Both the position numbers and the translations under genes were made by a program. From Litomosoides sigmodontis (taxonomy: Eukaryota > Nematoda > Chromadorea > Rhabditida > Onchocercidae), in NCBI GenBank assembly GCA_963070105.1, contig OY718806.1:8537865-8601864 (forward strand): a stretch of DNA of 64,000 nt. Direction: 5' to 3'. The notes beneath the pieces are model-generated. The model made no database searches. It was given only the letters and a program-made list of their open reading frames with translations, and was not told where the DNA came from. Positions 40,742 to 56,800 of this stretch are shown here, in pieces (position 1 is the first letter of the stretch; the number at the start of each line of letters is the position of its first letter).

Positions 40742-40797
<56 letters not shown>

Positions 40798-41724
40798 AGC
40801 AATGATTATATTAGAAATTCGTACCTGTATGAGTATTTTTGAAGAATCTGACTGCTTGTTCATGTTGCCCAATTCCACTGTGTACGCATATCTGGTCCAA
40901 CCAACCGGAAACAGTTCCCGCAAAATCTTCATAATGAACAACATCTTCATCTACTTTATCAAGTAGAGCAATTAAGCACCATATTACGAAATCACATGTC
41001 ACACTTTGTGCACAAAGACTTTTGATGAGCTTCTGAAACAAATTAAAAACGTCTACTCCACGTGAATCGCTTCCTACGAAATTCTTTTGAATTCAATAGT
41101 GGAATGTGGTTATTCATAGTGAACATCGCTCTGAACTTGCCATAACATGATGTTAATCCGAAGAAAACATAACCTGTAAACGCTGAGTATTAAGAAGAGC
41201 TGGATCGATGAAAAAAAGAAGCAATAATGTGACAACAGCATCTCGATCTAATAATTGTGTGGCACTTTTCGAAGCAAGTGTGGTGACTCCAGCAAATGCA
41301 CCTACAGAACTGGTGTTACCGCTTGTACCAGGAACCGGTCGGCTATTGGCAGAACGAAAGCGTTGTGGTGGAGCTAACATACGGGCAAAACGCATAACCT
41401 GCTGAAATAATGTAAATAACCTCAACATGGTGCACAATAAAAATTTCCATATTCAATCTAAAAATTTTCAAGCAATGTAAGAAGGCAGTTCGATGATGAC
41501 TGATTTAAAAACGATACTTGTGCTTCGTAAGACGCTCGCAAACGCCGTGCTTCAGCAGCAACATTCTGGGGCAGAACTTGTAAGACCGTGTCATCTGCAT
41601 CAGCAAGGACTTGTGCTCGTAGACTTGGTGGAAGCGATTCAATTAATGCAGCTGCGTCATCTGCGCCAACAGGAGTATCTAAAATTCATCACTGTCTTTC
41701 ATTCACCTACAGTCGCCATTACTG

Positions 41725-41808
<84 letters not shown>

Positions 41809-44800
41809 AAAAAACAAACCCTCCGGCGGCGCACTAGTACTTTCTACCCGCTCCTGAGCTAATCGCACAGTTCTCTCATGTTGTGCTAAGATTTCTTCCT
41901 GCAGATCAGGTGGAAGTGCATTTAGGAATTCCTGGTCAAGAGGTTCAATTGCAGGCACTCCACTTTCACCGTTTGTCTGCACCACTGCCTCCAAGTTTGC
42001 AGAACTTTGTATCAAACGCTGTGAACGCTGTTGTCGCATATAATCTCGAACCACTTCCGTACGTATGTCTTCCGGCAAAGCTGCCAAAAACGCAGGGTCT
42101 ACACCTTCGGGAATTTCTATATCTGAACAAGGAAACAAATTTGTTGGACTTTTATAGTAGAATACACATACACTTTTATTTCAAACTGGGCTATAAATTT
42201 TAAGCAATGTGTTACCTCCTAACACTTCTCTGAAATCATCTTGGTCAGTATGTGAGGTTTCCGGTGCAACTTCCGATTCATCTAGTTGTTCCATATTCCC
42301 TAAACAGTCTCATTAGCAAAAATAATGTGAGGTTAAAGTGTGGACTATTTATTTCTCTTACCTTTTAGTCCAATTTTTTTTAACCTTGTGTAGGATGGAA
42401 ATGACTAAAAATTAAAGTAATATTGCAGTTACCTTGTCCTTCAGCTTCATCTGCGTCTGCAGTTATCGGTAATGTACGCAACGACGGGTCTGTTGAAATA
42501 TTACTGTTTCCGTCCGAAGTCATATTTTCTTGTCTACGCTGTTGTACAATAGTTTGCGAAATGTCATTTCGAAAACTTCCCGGAATATTATAATACAAGC
42601 TTTCTGAAATAAGCTAGCTTAATCCAGATTCGACCTACTGTATATCTAATAAATTTGTGGAAAGAGTGTTTCGTACTTTCACAAGAAAAAAAAAAAACTT
42701 GAAGCATAAAACAACCTGACTGGTCCATCGGTTCTAGAACACTATTTGTTTGGAGCGTTATGCAGATGGACTCTGATGAATGTGCAGGATGGGCATCAGC
42801 AACGTCATCAGCGTTTCTAGCACCCTAAATTCACACATATCTTGTTAATTTAAAAGCACAACGCTGGTCAACAATATAATACAGCAAACAACAAATAGAA
42901 GTAAAAGTTTTACACCAAATTTGCGCAAAATTAGTTCTCGTATGTCAATTCAAATTGTTACAAAATTTTGCTCCAATAGACTTTTTTTTCCATAATACCT
43001 CACCCAACATTACTCATATGCATGATTCCACTTTTATTATAACATTTTTTGATATACACTCAACAACAATCACTTGTCCTGCCTTCAGTTTTACCTAATT
43101 AAAACCAAGAGATACATTAAATGACATCAATAAATTGCTAATCATGTAAAAAGTATGTAAATAATGTTAATACACACCCCATATTCTTCCTCATCAATAA
43201 ACAGACGTGCAGTACTGATACTTTCATTTGATCCCGTATCATCCAGAGCTCTCCTTGAAGATTCCTCCGCAATTTCCCTCGCCGTTCTTATCAATTCTTC
43301 TACTGCTTTTTCATGTTCTTCCTTCAAAAAGTCTGCCAGAATTAAAATACGGAAGTTTCTTCCCATTTTCCAAGCACCTCGTGGTATTTAGCATCAAATT
43401 CCTCCATCTTTTCGTGTGTTTTATTTAATTCGAAACTCCTCACTATTCAGAAACTATGAAGAAGGTTAAACAATATTTGAAAGAATGAAATAAACTACCT
43501 TCTCAATAGCATCCATAACACCAGTGATATAAGATGCGACTATAACCCACAAATACAAATGGGCATGACCATCGATCATCCTTGCAGCATCAGAAAATCG
43601 TTCCAGTGGAAGCGGAACGGATGTTTGTCGTCGTTCTTCACCGGTAATTGCAGTTGTATCGTCCAATCCATGGTCTTGCATCTAAAGAATAAAGTTGAAT
43701 CTATATTTAGCATGTCAAATTAATGTAATAAATTCTGTTATGCAATGCATAATTAAGTACCAAACATTTGCTACTCTAATTGGTGATAAAAAAAACATCT
43801 TGAAACCAATTTCGACAAAAATAATGCAAAAAAATTTTCCCCTCAAGAGGTTATAATTAAACGCACTCTACATGCACTATATCACAAATAGGATTAAAAT
43901 GGCTTACAACGACATTCAAAAAGCGTTGACGTGAAGGAGTGACATCGAAAAGATGAGTGCCATTAGCTGTTACAGAACCATCAATAAGTCGCTCAATAAA
44001 TTCATTTTGTGTACCGAATGTTGTCCAACGTCGTACCGCATTCTGTCGATGCAAGCCCGTTGGATTCATATTTCCAACTCCACGACGTTGACCAACCAGA
44101 AGGCGATAACTCTGATAAAAATCAGTGTGATTTTTGAGTACGTGATTTTTAGTACGATATCAAAAATCCTGTCGTACGTGGAAAACTTTTATAGTTCTTT
44201 CACGAATGTAAAACAAAATTACCGTAGGCCTTTGATTTATTATGCTATCACTGCCGGTCTGTGATGCCCGTTGCAATAAGGGATGCACCGAAGAAATCGC
44301 AACGGATCTGTCAGCATGCACAGCTTCCATACCTGAACATATTAAATGAATTCGCAAAATATAAGCTTCTCACAAGTTCCATAAAGAAAATGCTTACTAG
44401 TATTTACAAAAAGGCGGGCACCAGTGAAAGCACCATTTGTAAGAGCATCGATATCATCCAAATTTTCAATAAATATATTCGCATTGACAAAATTTTCCTC
44501 GGAAGCGCCACCATCTTCAAATCTCTCTGCAGCTCCAGAATTATCTACACTATCTACCAAGGCAAAACGACTTATTGCTGCTGGCTCCATTTCTACCATA
44601 CCAAAATCGTCTTCGACGCTCACACGTCCTTGTTCTAAAATCAGGAAATACCAGGCTTGATGGGCAAAAAATCCAATAATTCTATTAATTCTATTTCATT
44701 CTATTGCAGTCAACTGCTTTTGAGTTTAGTATATTTCGGCAAATAATTTTACTCACAGATTTCCACCAAAATGGCACAGCACTAGAAAGAACTATGACAG

Positions 44801-47800
44801 AAATGTCTCTTACCACTACTGCATTTGATTCGCACTTGCAATTAGAAGTCATGAGAAGGAAGCTAATGCTTACATAAGATCAATTCTAAGTCACATACAG
44901 CAAAATTAACCTTCTATTACGCGTTCATCATCCGATTCATCGTCTACGTCCATTTCATTAAGAGCAGCACCTTCGTCCTGTAAAACATTGTTTAGAATCA
45001 AAATCGCACGCCAATACTTATCACACACAATTCCCAGTTGAGAATGTCCCACTTAGCACACATCGTTTCCACAAATTCGAACAGAATAAATTGTAATTAC
45101 CTCGTCATCGTCATCTGCATCATCTTCGTCTTCACTTTCACTTGAATCCTGAGTAACATCCGGATGTCTGGAACGACCACGATCCTCATCATCATCTGCA
45201 CAGTAGTCATCGTCATCCGGTCTACCTTGTTCAACCGTTACCTGGAACTAATCCAAACGGGCATCATGCATTCATCTGGCACCACAAATAAAACTGGAAA
45301 ACCTCCTACATCTTTCCCAAGACACTATTGAAAAAAAATAAAACATGAGGATGCTTAAACTCGTTTTATACATCCCACTGCAGTAGAGTTGCACCAAAGT
45401 ACACTCACTGATTGGTTAGCGATTCCTTTTAAAGAAGGAAAAAATTGAAGCACAACAGATTTTAGAGGATCAAAATGTCAAGCATATGACTAATAAGCAC
45501 CTCATGTGTCTCGAAACGATGTTCATCGGCAGTATTACAGCTATCTTCGACATGTTGATCATCCTGAGCATGCTCATCCTCTCTCGCTGTGACAGTAACT
45601 GATGCATCGTTTTCTGATGTCGCAACTAGTGTCACAGACGCTGTTGCGTTCTGAGCCGTTGACAACACCTCTGATGACGTATTTTCTCCCGCTGGATTTT
45701 GCGCAGCATAGCTACTATAAATTGAAAATTTTTTTTAGTGGGTATAAACAAACAGAAATATAGCTTAAAACTTTAACCAAGCAAGCGCTTCTATTTAGTC
45801 GGAAGAACAAATATCTCTCGAAAAGCACCTGATACCATCGTAGTGATGATGTATTTTCTCCTATTCGATTTTGTGCAGCATTGTTACATGCTCCTAAGTA
45901 ATTGGAAATATACGCAAAATTTAAAAAGGACCTGTTGATTGTGCGCGTTAACTCTTCCAAAACTCGAAGGATGTAATTCAATGTCTCGATACCCTCTTTT
46001 GTTGACAAATTCAAATACCATGGTACTCTACTCAATTCAATGCAAACACGCTTCTTTATAATCAAGCGCAAAATTGCATTTGGATGTGTCCTGTTCCGCA
46101 CATTTTGTGGTCCTGTAGGACACGCATCACGTGCCAACAGAAACAGATCTGATAATGCTTTTAGCTAAAAATAAAAATTTTTATTTTTCACTAGTGTTTC
46201 CAGAAAATATTTCAACACATCTCGTGTAGTATAACTATTTTTTACCTTAGTGCATGCCACTTTTGAATCAGTTTCAGAGAACACAATGTGAAGACAAGAG
46301 ATGATACTTGATATCAATGATTCCTGAGCCTGGAAGCATATTTTAGTAGTTAGATTCCTAATTTCATCGAATAAACAGTTTCGAACGTGCAATCTACATA
46401 TCTATCACTGAGTAAACAAACATACTTTTGGTGAATGGCTGCACGATGCGATTGCAGCTACAAAAGCCTTCACAGCCAGAGAAAGATTACCATCAGCAGC
46501 AGAACCGCCAGGAACAACACACTTACTGAGAAGTGAAACCATAAAAGGCTGCCCATTAAGATCATGCGATTCAGCAACTAATGTTGCTACTATACTGTAA
46601 CTCTTCGCCAACTCAGCAATCAACCGCAAGAGTGATGCACGATTTATCACTCTACTTGAATCTTCCCATGAGAAGTCCAGTGTATGATTCAATAAATGCG
46701 TCAACACCTAACATAAACCATATGACTGTAGTTATCTTTTTGGTCTAGAAAATAATGAAGCGCTCCCAACCAAAATGTATGCGTACATTTCGACTACAAA
46801 CATCATGTTTTGCATTAACCAAACAGTACTTGCTTTTGCTTTTTATAAGTAAAATATGTCCTCGGACTTGTGCATTTTGGAACATATTGGAGAGATACTG
46901 AAGAATACTGTTACAAAACAACCCCACTCGCAAAATAACAGTTGAAATACCTGTTTAATAGGTGAACATGCAGCCCACTGCTTACAAGAAGGATCAATGG
47001 GAGTCATCGGTAAAACGGTTATTTGATCCTTCTGTTTTCGAGTAACACGCTCCATAGTAGCAGCAAAAATTTGTGGATGGCGCGCGCATAGCGGAGAAAG
47101 AGCGCGTATAGCATGTAACCAATCACGAGTTGTTCGTGGTGTCCTAAAATTTTAAACGATTCAAGAAAACTATCGTAGTTTACTAACAGAAATCCTTTAA
47201 CCAAATCAAAAAACACGTTCCACAACCAAAAAAAAGTAGCATCTTGAAAAAACGATAATGCAACAACAATAAACATGCCTAAGATGATTCCACCTTGTTA
47301 AAGGCGGATTGATGGTATAGCCGCCGGCGGCAATTGTACGGACTGTTTTTTCGAAAATCTGTCTTACTGCAATCTCATCATCAAGACAGTGACGAATGAT
47401 GAGGGCCGCAAGAACGGCTAGTGACGGTACTGCAGAACCCAACATATTTATCACTGTTTGCACACCCCCATGCTGAAAATTATGTACACTCAGTAAGAAC
47501 TGTGTCTTAGGTTAGCAGGAAATTCATTCGAACAAAAGTTAAGGTACGTGATACCACAGTTCTGGCATCCCGATAGAGCTATATTAGATTATTTACCTTG
47601 GAATCAGCCTTTGTCACACCATGGGCCTCAATCTCGACATTTAAACACCTTATAATCTTAATCAGAAAAGGACTTCATATAACAGCACCTTTCTTCTCCG
47701 AAACATTGGACATCAAGTAACAACTGCTCTTATATTATGATTCTTTTTGTTAAACAAAATTATTAATCCTTTAATATGAAGTTTTCTAATCATGCTCACT

Positions 47801-50800
47801 CAAAAAAACCACGCAACCTGTAAAAATTCCCTTGCGATTCTGAAGTCTCTTGTAATGCGTGCAGTCAAAATAAGAATTGCATGGATCGAGGTGGCATCTA
47901 TATTTGATAAGCCCAGAAGGCTAATAACAGCTGGTACAAGCCTATCGTGCACTGTTTCACTCCAGTTTTTATGCTCCTTACTCTAAACATCATAATCATG
48001 AAAAAATATTTGATAAAATTAACACGTTTTAAAAGGCTTTACGAAATTCACCTAACCAGCAATTTGTTCATTCTAATCGTAAAGGTATCGTTGACAAATC
48101 GACTGCACGGTACACAAAATCATTCTATTCCTTGAGCAAGTATAAGGCGCGACTCATAAGATTATTCTATATAAGCTACTCACTGTATGCAATAGTCTTA
48201 ACAATTTCAACCATACTTTAAAAACAACCTCAGAAAGTATTTCTGACAGTATAATTCCTTCCTTCAAGCGACCAGAAATTGTTATCGGTCGTTCAATGTG
48301 CGATTCGACATTACGATGGCTCATTGATGGAAAATCAACAGTATATTGGCGGCCTCCCACACTTACGCTACAATTTCTTCGACCAGAAAGAAACGCATTT
48401 GTAAGTGTATGAGAGGCTGCGGGAGAATAGTTAATCCAGGAAAATACACTACCCCTTTCATCGGTATCCCAGTACTTCCATGCATATGATTCAATAGCCT
48501 TAAACCACGAAAAGCATTAAAAAAAAATAATAACGAAATCCACAGCTCTGCAACATTACTTTTTTTCATAACGCTCATAACGACCTTTTCAACTTTATCC
48601 TTGCTATCCACTAATTTCAACATCTTATCATACAGATCGATCCACAAGCATATCGGTGCGATAAGCCTGAAATGAGTAAAAAATGGGACATGCACCATTC
48701 TTGAACTGCTGAATTACAAAAAATAAGAAAAGAAGTCACCACGTTGGTCAATTCAGGGAATATAACAGCCCAAACAACTCACTTAACAAATGCCGGTCTT
48801 CTTCCACAGTGTATGACAACCATGTCAAGCACAGAAATCAAGACACTGTGAAGACGGCACTCGGTAAAGACATCCATATAAGTAGTTGCAATGCCAGGCC
48901 ACAGCAAACAAACGAAATGCAAACGAGTAGCAAGCGATGAAACTGCTTTCTCATCAGTCTGAAATTTAATCTATCTCGATTAATCAGGATCGTTTACAGT
49001 TGTATCCATACTTGCAATCATTAAGGATAGGACATTATATTCTACAACTTCTTGAACCGAACTCTAAGTTTTATTCATAACATCACTACGTTTAACTGTC
49101 AAAAATACTGCCAACTTCTAATAGTACTGCAATAATTTGAAAGCTAGGTAATATCATCATTCAACATCTGCAATTTTTCTAACCTCGTCACAACGTAGTT
49201 CATCCACCATTAAGAGGACATCTTGTACCAAATATTCCCCAATAAGCATATTTTTTCGCCACTCATCGTCTACTTCATTTAAGATTGCCAGCATAATTTC
49301 CGATGTACTGAACACTAACTCTGTCCCATGCTCCATCAAATTCAAAAGAACTGGAATAACCTGGAAAACAAAAACTTCTAACATTGTCCTGAATAGTGGA
49401 GAAATCCGCTTCGAACATTACTAGTTTCTTGATCATAAAACGTGCTGACTGTAATTTATAGCTATAAAAAAAGTAAAGCTACAATGAAAAATTGTGACTT
49501 TTTGTCCAGCGCAATTTTTATTTTCAAGAACAATAAGAAAACTATACATCTTTGCACAGACGGGATAATACCAGACGGGTGTCAAGAGGAGGTATTTCGT
49601 TCAAGGAAATCGGCTCTTTCAAGACAGCGTCGTCCAGTTCTACAATTAACTTGCCGTTTTGGCCACCATTCCCTTCTTCCGCATCAACCTGAGTAAAAAA
49701 TTTCATTTTTAAATGCTTTTCAAATCAGCAAAGCTATTTTTGCTACATCATTTAAGACAGAATTCAGTAGCTAACATCATCGGTATCAATCCTTTCATCA
49801 GTTGACGATTGACGAAGTCTGCCTAAACCGTCAGTTGCGATTAAATACTCAGCTGCTTCTGGAACAGTTGAACACTCCAGCAGTGCATCAACAGCAGCGT
49901 CGCGATCGAATCCCATATCAACTAGTAGACCAATGCTTGCTCCATCAAGTTCCGATTCCATTCTGAAAACAAGCACTATTAAACATGACTAAATGGTCTT
50001 TTTTTGAGTACCAATGCTAAAACGACAAAAATCAATTATTCGAGATTACAAAAGCTTGAACCAAAAACTGGACACTGACTACCCTCAAAGAACCAGAAGG
50101 TGCAATGCAAAACTTTAACACATTATTCTGCAACTACCTGGAATTTTATTGTTTCCGTCACCGACTACTTTTACAAATTAGAAGACAGAGAACAAAATAC
50201 TTTTTGCGATCTTCGGACATTGTTATCACAGCTTGCTTTTGCTTTTCGTTCAAATGCACAATTCCTTTGACTATTTCACGATATATCGAAACAACCATGT
50301 CACACATATTAAAACTAACCGCTTCGCTCAAGGGTAATGACGGTAATATGCTAAACACAACACTAGCTTGTCGAAAAGCGTCCTGAAGAGTATTAAAGGC
50401 AAAATACACCGTTACTGAAATGTGTGGAATATGAAAGGTTGAAATACACGCAAAAAAGTGAAAACCTGCTGGCATTTTGCAAGGTACTTCTCAGTTGGAA
50501 AATGTTTGGTTTCCGAAAATTTTTCTGGCATTTTATAACGCGAATGGCGGAATGCTTGAGAGCTGACCAGTCGTTCCGCAAGAGACAACCAAGCTTGTAA
50601 CAACTGCCCCATTTCTACTGCAGAAAAAAAAATATTCAGTTTCACCTAACATAAATTAAATTAAACTGCAGCCTACCTGTAAAGAATTTTAATTTTAGCA
50701 AATAGTCCTAACATTTCATATATTCAGAATACAAGCGGTTTGCAAAAGACTTAATGCTTCATAAGATGTCACCAGCATAATAAAAGAGATCCTGACTATC

Positions 50801-53800
50801 GGTTACTAAACAAAAGCACAGTTAGTATCAGAGAAATAAGATTTATATTACATACCGCAATGATTCTGATTTTGATCAGTTCCGAAGTACTTGGAGATAA
50901 TGTTGAAAAACGTGTCATGAGTGCCGGTACGATAAAAAGTGGAAAGCATCAAATGATAAGGACTTTTTCGTTCATCAAATAAAACGCTGCTTAGATTGTT
51001 AATCCAGACTGCCAAATATGGCAACCTAAAAAAATACAGCTGAAAAATAACCACATAGAGTCTCACTGAATGTTTTCCAAGTATTTGCTTCCTCATAACA
51101 GTTTTAAAAGTTTTTGAAGAAGCTAACATTATAGCAGGATCAGTCTCCTCGTAAGGTTTCCATTCTAGAGCTTGCCGGAAACCTTTCATTATTTGTAACG
51201 CTAGCTGTACAGAGCTATCGCATGTGGTACCGCTATCATTTTCCTGAAGTCTTCTTGTTCTGGTTATCCCACCGATTGATATTTTGACAAGCATTGTCAC
51301 CAATTCTGTGCATTGCCGGTTGCAACGATTCAAGGCACTGGTTCCCGATTTTGAACGAAGCCAATAATCATCAACTAAGAAGATATTGAATTAGTACAAC
51401 TTTAAAAATGTATCAGAATTTTAAAAAATTTATGGAAAGAATTAAAAATTCTCCCTCCTGCTTCTCAAACTCTTGACTACTAATTTGTTTCTATTTTTCT
51501 TCGATATATGAAACCTGTGTAATGTATGCGATCTGTTTTAAAATCAATATTATATGCAATGAATTGAAAGAATAAAACAGGGGGAGATAAACCATACAAT
51601 TCATCTTCAAAAATTTACTTACGCAAATATTTCGGTCGGCCGACACGCTGTGGTACACTATCCGCCCCAACCAAGTCTTGTTTCAGAGTTATATTAGTTT
51701 CTATTTGTTCGTCTGGTTGAATATCATCCGTTTGTGTAGAAACTGTACATTTGTTCGCTGCATTAAATACTTGTAGAACTGCATTTTCCCAAACAATTAC
51801 TCTGAAAAATAAAAAGGTTTGACTCCGATCTCATCAATGTAACGCATAATAATTTAAAAGCTCACCTCTGAGCTTGATTACAGGAATAGAGAAGTCTGCA
51901 ACCTCCACCTGTCCAAAATTTTAGAATTGCTGTTTTCGCGGCTGTGTTATTTCCCAGAGCAATTTTTGACAAACTGCCAAGAACAGAACAGAAAATTGAG
52001 ATCGCACAAATATTTGCCAACGAAGTATCTGCCGAACTCAATGTAAGCAATGACGGCTTCGATGAATTACTGTTCGTGCTACACGAACCCACCATATCAA
52101 GACAAAATTTGTTTAGCCGATTCGCAACCATATCTATCACATCACTACTCCTCGTATGTTGCTATAATATGAAAATACAGTGAACATGAAGTCACTAGTA
52201 ATGATTCGTTACAGAAGCCTTCTCCTTTTTCTTAAATTTCTTAAATTGTTCGTGAATTTTTATTCTAAAATCTACTCCAAGAGCTTCAATGGAGTCTTAA
52301 ACCGCTGGCAATGGCAGGTTATTGGAACATAATCACACAGCTTCTCAAAAATTAAAATTCGATTTTGGAAGGTACCAGACTAGTATCTATTATATCAACA
52401 AATTTTGTAGAATAATTAGGTGATTAGTCCTCCGAGCTTACCGAACTCCTATTTTTAAAAGGAGCTCACACCCATAATTATCCAATTACTCCATTAAATT
52501 CATCGATATGATGATTAATCACTTGATGAGCAGTTTCGCACTTTAAAGTTCTACACCAAAAAAATAAAGAAACGCTTACAAAGAGAAATCGCATTATATT
52601 AGTGACCAATTGAGGAAACAATGACTGCGATAATTCCAACGGAATTTGCCGAACAAAGAGTAAAGAAAGCAATTTATCAGCGGCGCCAGTCTCTATAAAA
52701 AAATCAGCTTGCTCAGGCGATGCATTATGAGTTAATAGCGTTTCCATGAATTTCCCAATATTCAGCAGATATTCGCCAAGAGGAACAAGAGGTCTGCCAT
52801 CGCAAACAATCGATAACGATAAGCCAAGATCGAGCTGATGTGATTCATTTTCCGTTGCATGCATTTCTTCCCTATATTTTAACAGTGGTTAAATAACGAT
52901 TTTCTCTCTAACAGTTAAATCACTGTATGACAGTTAAACTCTTCTCAAACTTCATATCAGGCTTCTAGGCATTGTGCTAAGACGGTTAACAATACTCTCC
53001 AAATTTCTGAACTCCTTATAAAGCAAAGTCATACTTCAAAGGATGCGACAGCTACCATTTTTAGCTATAATTATAAAAAAGTTACATATTTGCAACAGCT
53101 GAAGCTGGATCATCATCGTCATCATCAGATGAAACATTGCCCGCCATGATAGTTTCATCTTCTTGGCTGGGAGAGGCAGACGGAATCGCAGTACTCGAAG
53201 GGCTTGCTGAGGCTATTTGACCACTGCGACATGATGCAAGGGACATGACACAACGTGCAGAATCAGCAGATACAACATCCAACAATTTATTCAACATCTG
53301 AAATACAGGAAAATATATAACCGACAATTCCTAGTGCGACGAATAGGGTAGAAAATTTTTCGCATTTTATATCTATCAGAAGACAGAAAGAAGTATACCT
53401 TAGACAACGAAATAACAAAATTTTCTCGCAGGGTTGGATGATGGCGCAAAAAAGCGTCGAACGATGTGCCAAGATTCAAGGATACCTCATCTGCAGTTAT
53501 TATAAAAATTTGCATGCAAAAAAATTCATATACCAAAATAAATTTCAAACCAATTGTAATCATATTTAATACTACAATATCAATACCACTGGCTGACATA
53601 ACACTGCCGTATGATATCAATTTAATAACCTGCCAAGTGAATATAATTAACAAGTTAACAACGACTTACTCATTTCGTTGCGACGGCATTTCATAGCATA
53701 TATGTATTTGGTCGACAAGAAAATATTACAGAAGTGATCAAAAGGATTTTCATCTATAAAAGCTTTCAGTCCACGATCGTTCAAACAAAGCGCAGTGAAT

Positions 53801-56800
53801 GTGTTCGGCAATGCAGCAATGACGTCGCGAGAAGTGGGTAACTAAAAAAAATCGCAAACAATAGAATGCATTTATTACAGTTATCAAATTCGCATTTTTA
53901 TATCCATACCTCTTGACGGAATATTGCCCTTAAAACAGCACTCGTAACACCTTTCTCTTGCAACGACGTAAGCAACGATGGTTCCTGATAGATGAAATTT
54001 GTGATCAAGCAAACAGCTGTAAATAAAGCATATTATAAACTATAAACTGCATGGAAAACAAGAAAATCTCATTTTAAGCAACTGATTTATAAATGAAAAT
54101 TTGTGGGTTATCATAAACAGTAGGGATGACTGTAATTTGAATGCCAGTGACATAATGGTTTGATTACACCATTTGTCACTGAAAGCTTGTCATTATAGAA
54201 CAATTAAGTGCTGACCATTATGGAACAGTGAAGCTCCAAAAAATCCGCAGTTTGTTACGATATTTACTAAAGCAGCCGGCAAAGCACTATCCATAACTGA
54301 AATTTCATTGTAATAAATGCATGCATGCGTATATCGATAAACCTTGAAATGTCTCTCCAACGTCCCAAAATTTCCAAGAGATTATGGAATAAACAAACTT
54401 ACTATGTCGAGTACTATCAGCAAACTGCGTATCTTGAACCGCTCTTTTGATAAAATTCAGCAATGATTTAATCAGTGCAGCACGCTGCTGGTGACACTGT
54501 TCTGTTGTAGGTCCAGTGATGCTCAGTTCCGCCAGATGCTTCATACATATATTGACATCAAACTATAAGAACTCTAAGTGACGGACATGAACTTCATGTT
54601 CGTTATACCGTGTTACACATGTGAAACAACCCAATTACTGATTGGGGATTTCAATTCAAAAATTAAGCGACAATCTACAGTTACACTTAGCAACTTCAAA
54701 ACTGCTATTCTCATTCACTTTGTCAAAAATTTCACAAACGCTAACAATTAATCGATGGACAATAATGCTCATTCCACTGCAGGATGTAAACCCATTAGCA
54801 TCTAACGAAGTCATGATATCGATAACACGAACAGCGCGTGTAACAAATGTAATGAGTTCTAAAGGTAGCGTTTCGCAGGATACTACACCCAGTAACGTTT
54901 CTGTTAAAGAGCACGAAACTAACGCTTCGCCGCCTGCAAGAAAAGACACATTCAGTAAACATTCATTCCACTGAAAATGAAGTGGTACAAGAGTGTTATG
55001 ATACTAAAGAGAACTAACTAAAAATGAAGTTACCATTTTCAAAGCCAGCAAGATGATAAAGCAAAGAAAAAAGGGCAGTGCAGAATGGCACTGTGGTATA
55101 ACCATTTCCAATTCTTCCGCACCGTAGGTCATCGACACACTGTCGAGTCACTCGGGCTAGGAAACCATGATAGGAATTTACTCCAAGGGATTCCACTACT
55201 ACATTCAATCTATAATTTTTTTGATTTCTGTAGGGTGTTTGCAAACCTCGAATTTATCAGCAAATTTTTAAGTCAGCAGTTAAAGACAAATCACTATTTA
55301 CAAATAAGACGTACTGAATGTTTCAATTTTTGCCATCAGCCACTTATTAGCACTTATTTTCCAGAAAATCAGTATGAATTAAAAATTCGGACAAAGAACA
55401 CCTTACTTTGCAGGTTTTCCAAGTGAAACAATACTAGTCAGTGTACGAAGTGCTTCCGTTTTAACAGCGTCAATGATTGATTCAGACGTATTATTAATTA
55501 GTAACAAACGAGTTATTTCTTCAATAAGGCCATCATAAAGCATTGTGGTCATTGCCCATTCTTGTATCAAACTACGAGTATAAACTGCAAAAATGGAAGC
55601 TATGCTGTTTAATTTTTTTTTTGAATGAACCACTGAGGAAATCAAAAAAATAAGCACCTAGTACAGATAGTGAAAGAAGACGGGCAATAATGCTTAGGCG
55701 TCGACCGCGAGAAGTGTTAAATGATCGCACCAGACGTAAGCGAGCTATGAAAGATGCGCGCTCATCCTCCTCAATTCTTTTACCAGATAACAAGTGTTCC
55801 AGTTCAACAGCAAAACTTTTATCTAACTGAAAAAATAATTTCTTCATTGTAAAAAAACGGAGATGAAACAATTCTTTGTCATCGCTTTGCCACTGGTTAG
55901 CAAAACCTACATTCGTCGCAGAGAGTCTTCAATTCTTAGTTTCTTCATTACGGAAATTACGTAACAAGTTATAAAGCATAATCAACTCACATGTATAGAA
56001 CGAACAACATTGTTGGTATCCGTCTGAAATCCGATTGGTAACAAGGAGGAAGGCCGCACATTTGTAGTACAACATTCGTCCATCTTCATACTCCTAAGCT
56101 TCCCATTCCAACACTGAAAAATATAAAAGTAAATAAAATATCACCCTCCCAGCTTCTCTCCTTATTCAATTTATTATCCACAAACAAAACATGAGCTACA
56201 ACAATTAGAAAACAAGCCTGGGCAATAGCATAAAGTCGGATAGTGAGCTTTTTCTGTTGAATATCACTGAGATGTTGTGAGAGAAATCTTGAGCGCTTAC
56301 TAATGACCAACAGTAATCTCAATGTTTCCACAACAACCTCCACATTACCAGAATCCAACAAGCTTAATAAGCGCTGAAATTGCTTGTTTTAATAAAAAAA
56401 AAAAGATGACACACAGGAATAATTAACCGAAAATGAAAACTATTAATGAGTGGATTAAACGAAAGAGATTGACCGAGGGGAACTCCCTACTTGAATTTTT
56501 CCAGCATGCAGTCCTGCTGCAGGGGCAGCGTTGCAGCGTACATTATCAGGGAGACCACAAGTACTTACTTATATCTTGGGAGGCACACTAATAATTCTGT
56601 AAGGTTATGCAATAAATGCGTAGAAGCTTTTATGCAATTCTAATTAGGCGATGAAATCACGATGCTGTCAGATTTTTTTCTAAAACTCAGGTGCCAGCAA
56701 TTTTTGTTTAATTATGATACTAACATCAATGGAGTTGTAGACTGAACGGGTGAAAGTGTTCTCGAAAAGCATAGCAGTAAAAGAAAGAACTGATGTGACG

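Noticed and set aside
41493..41857. Plus-strand frames ending in Tyr-Ile repeats
   Set aside because: Antisense of eel-1 exons running into an intronic AT tract.
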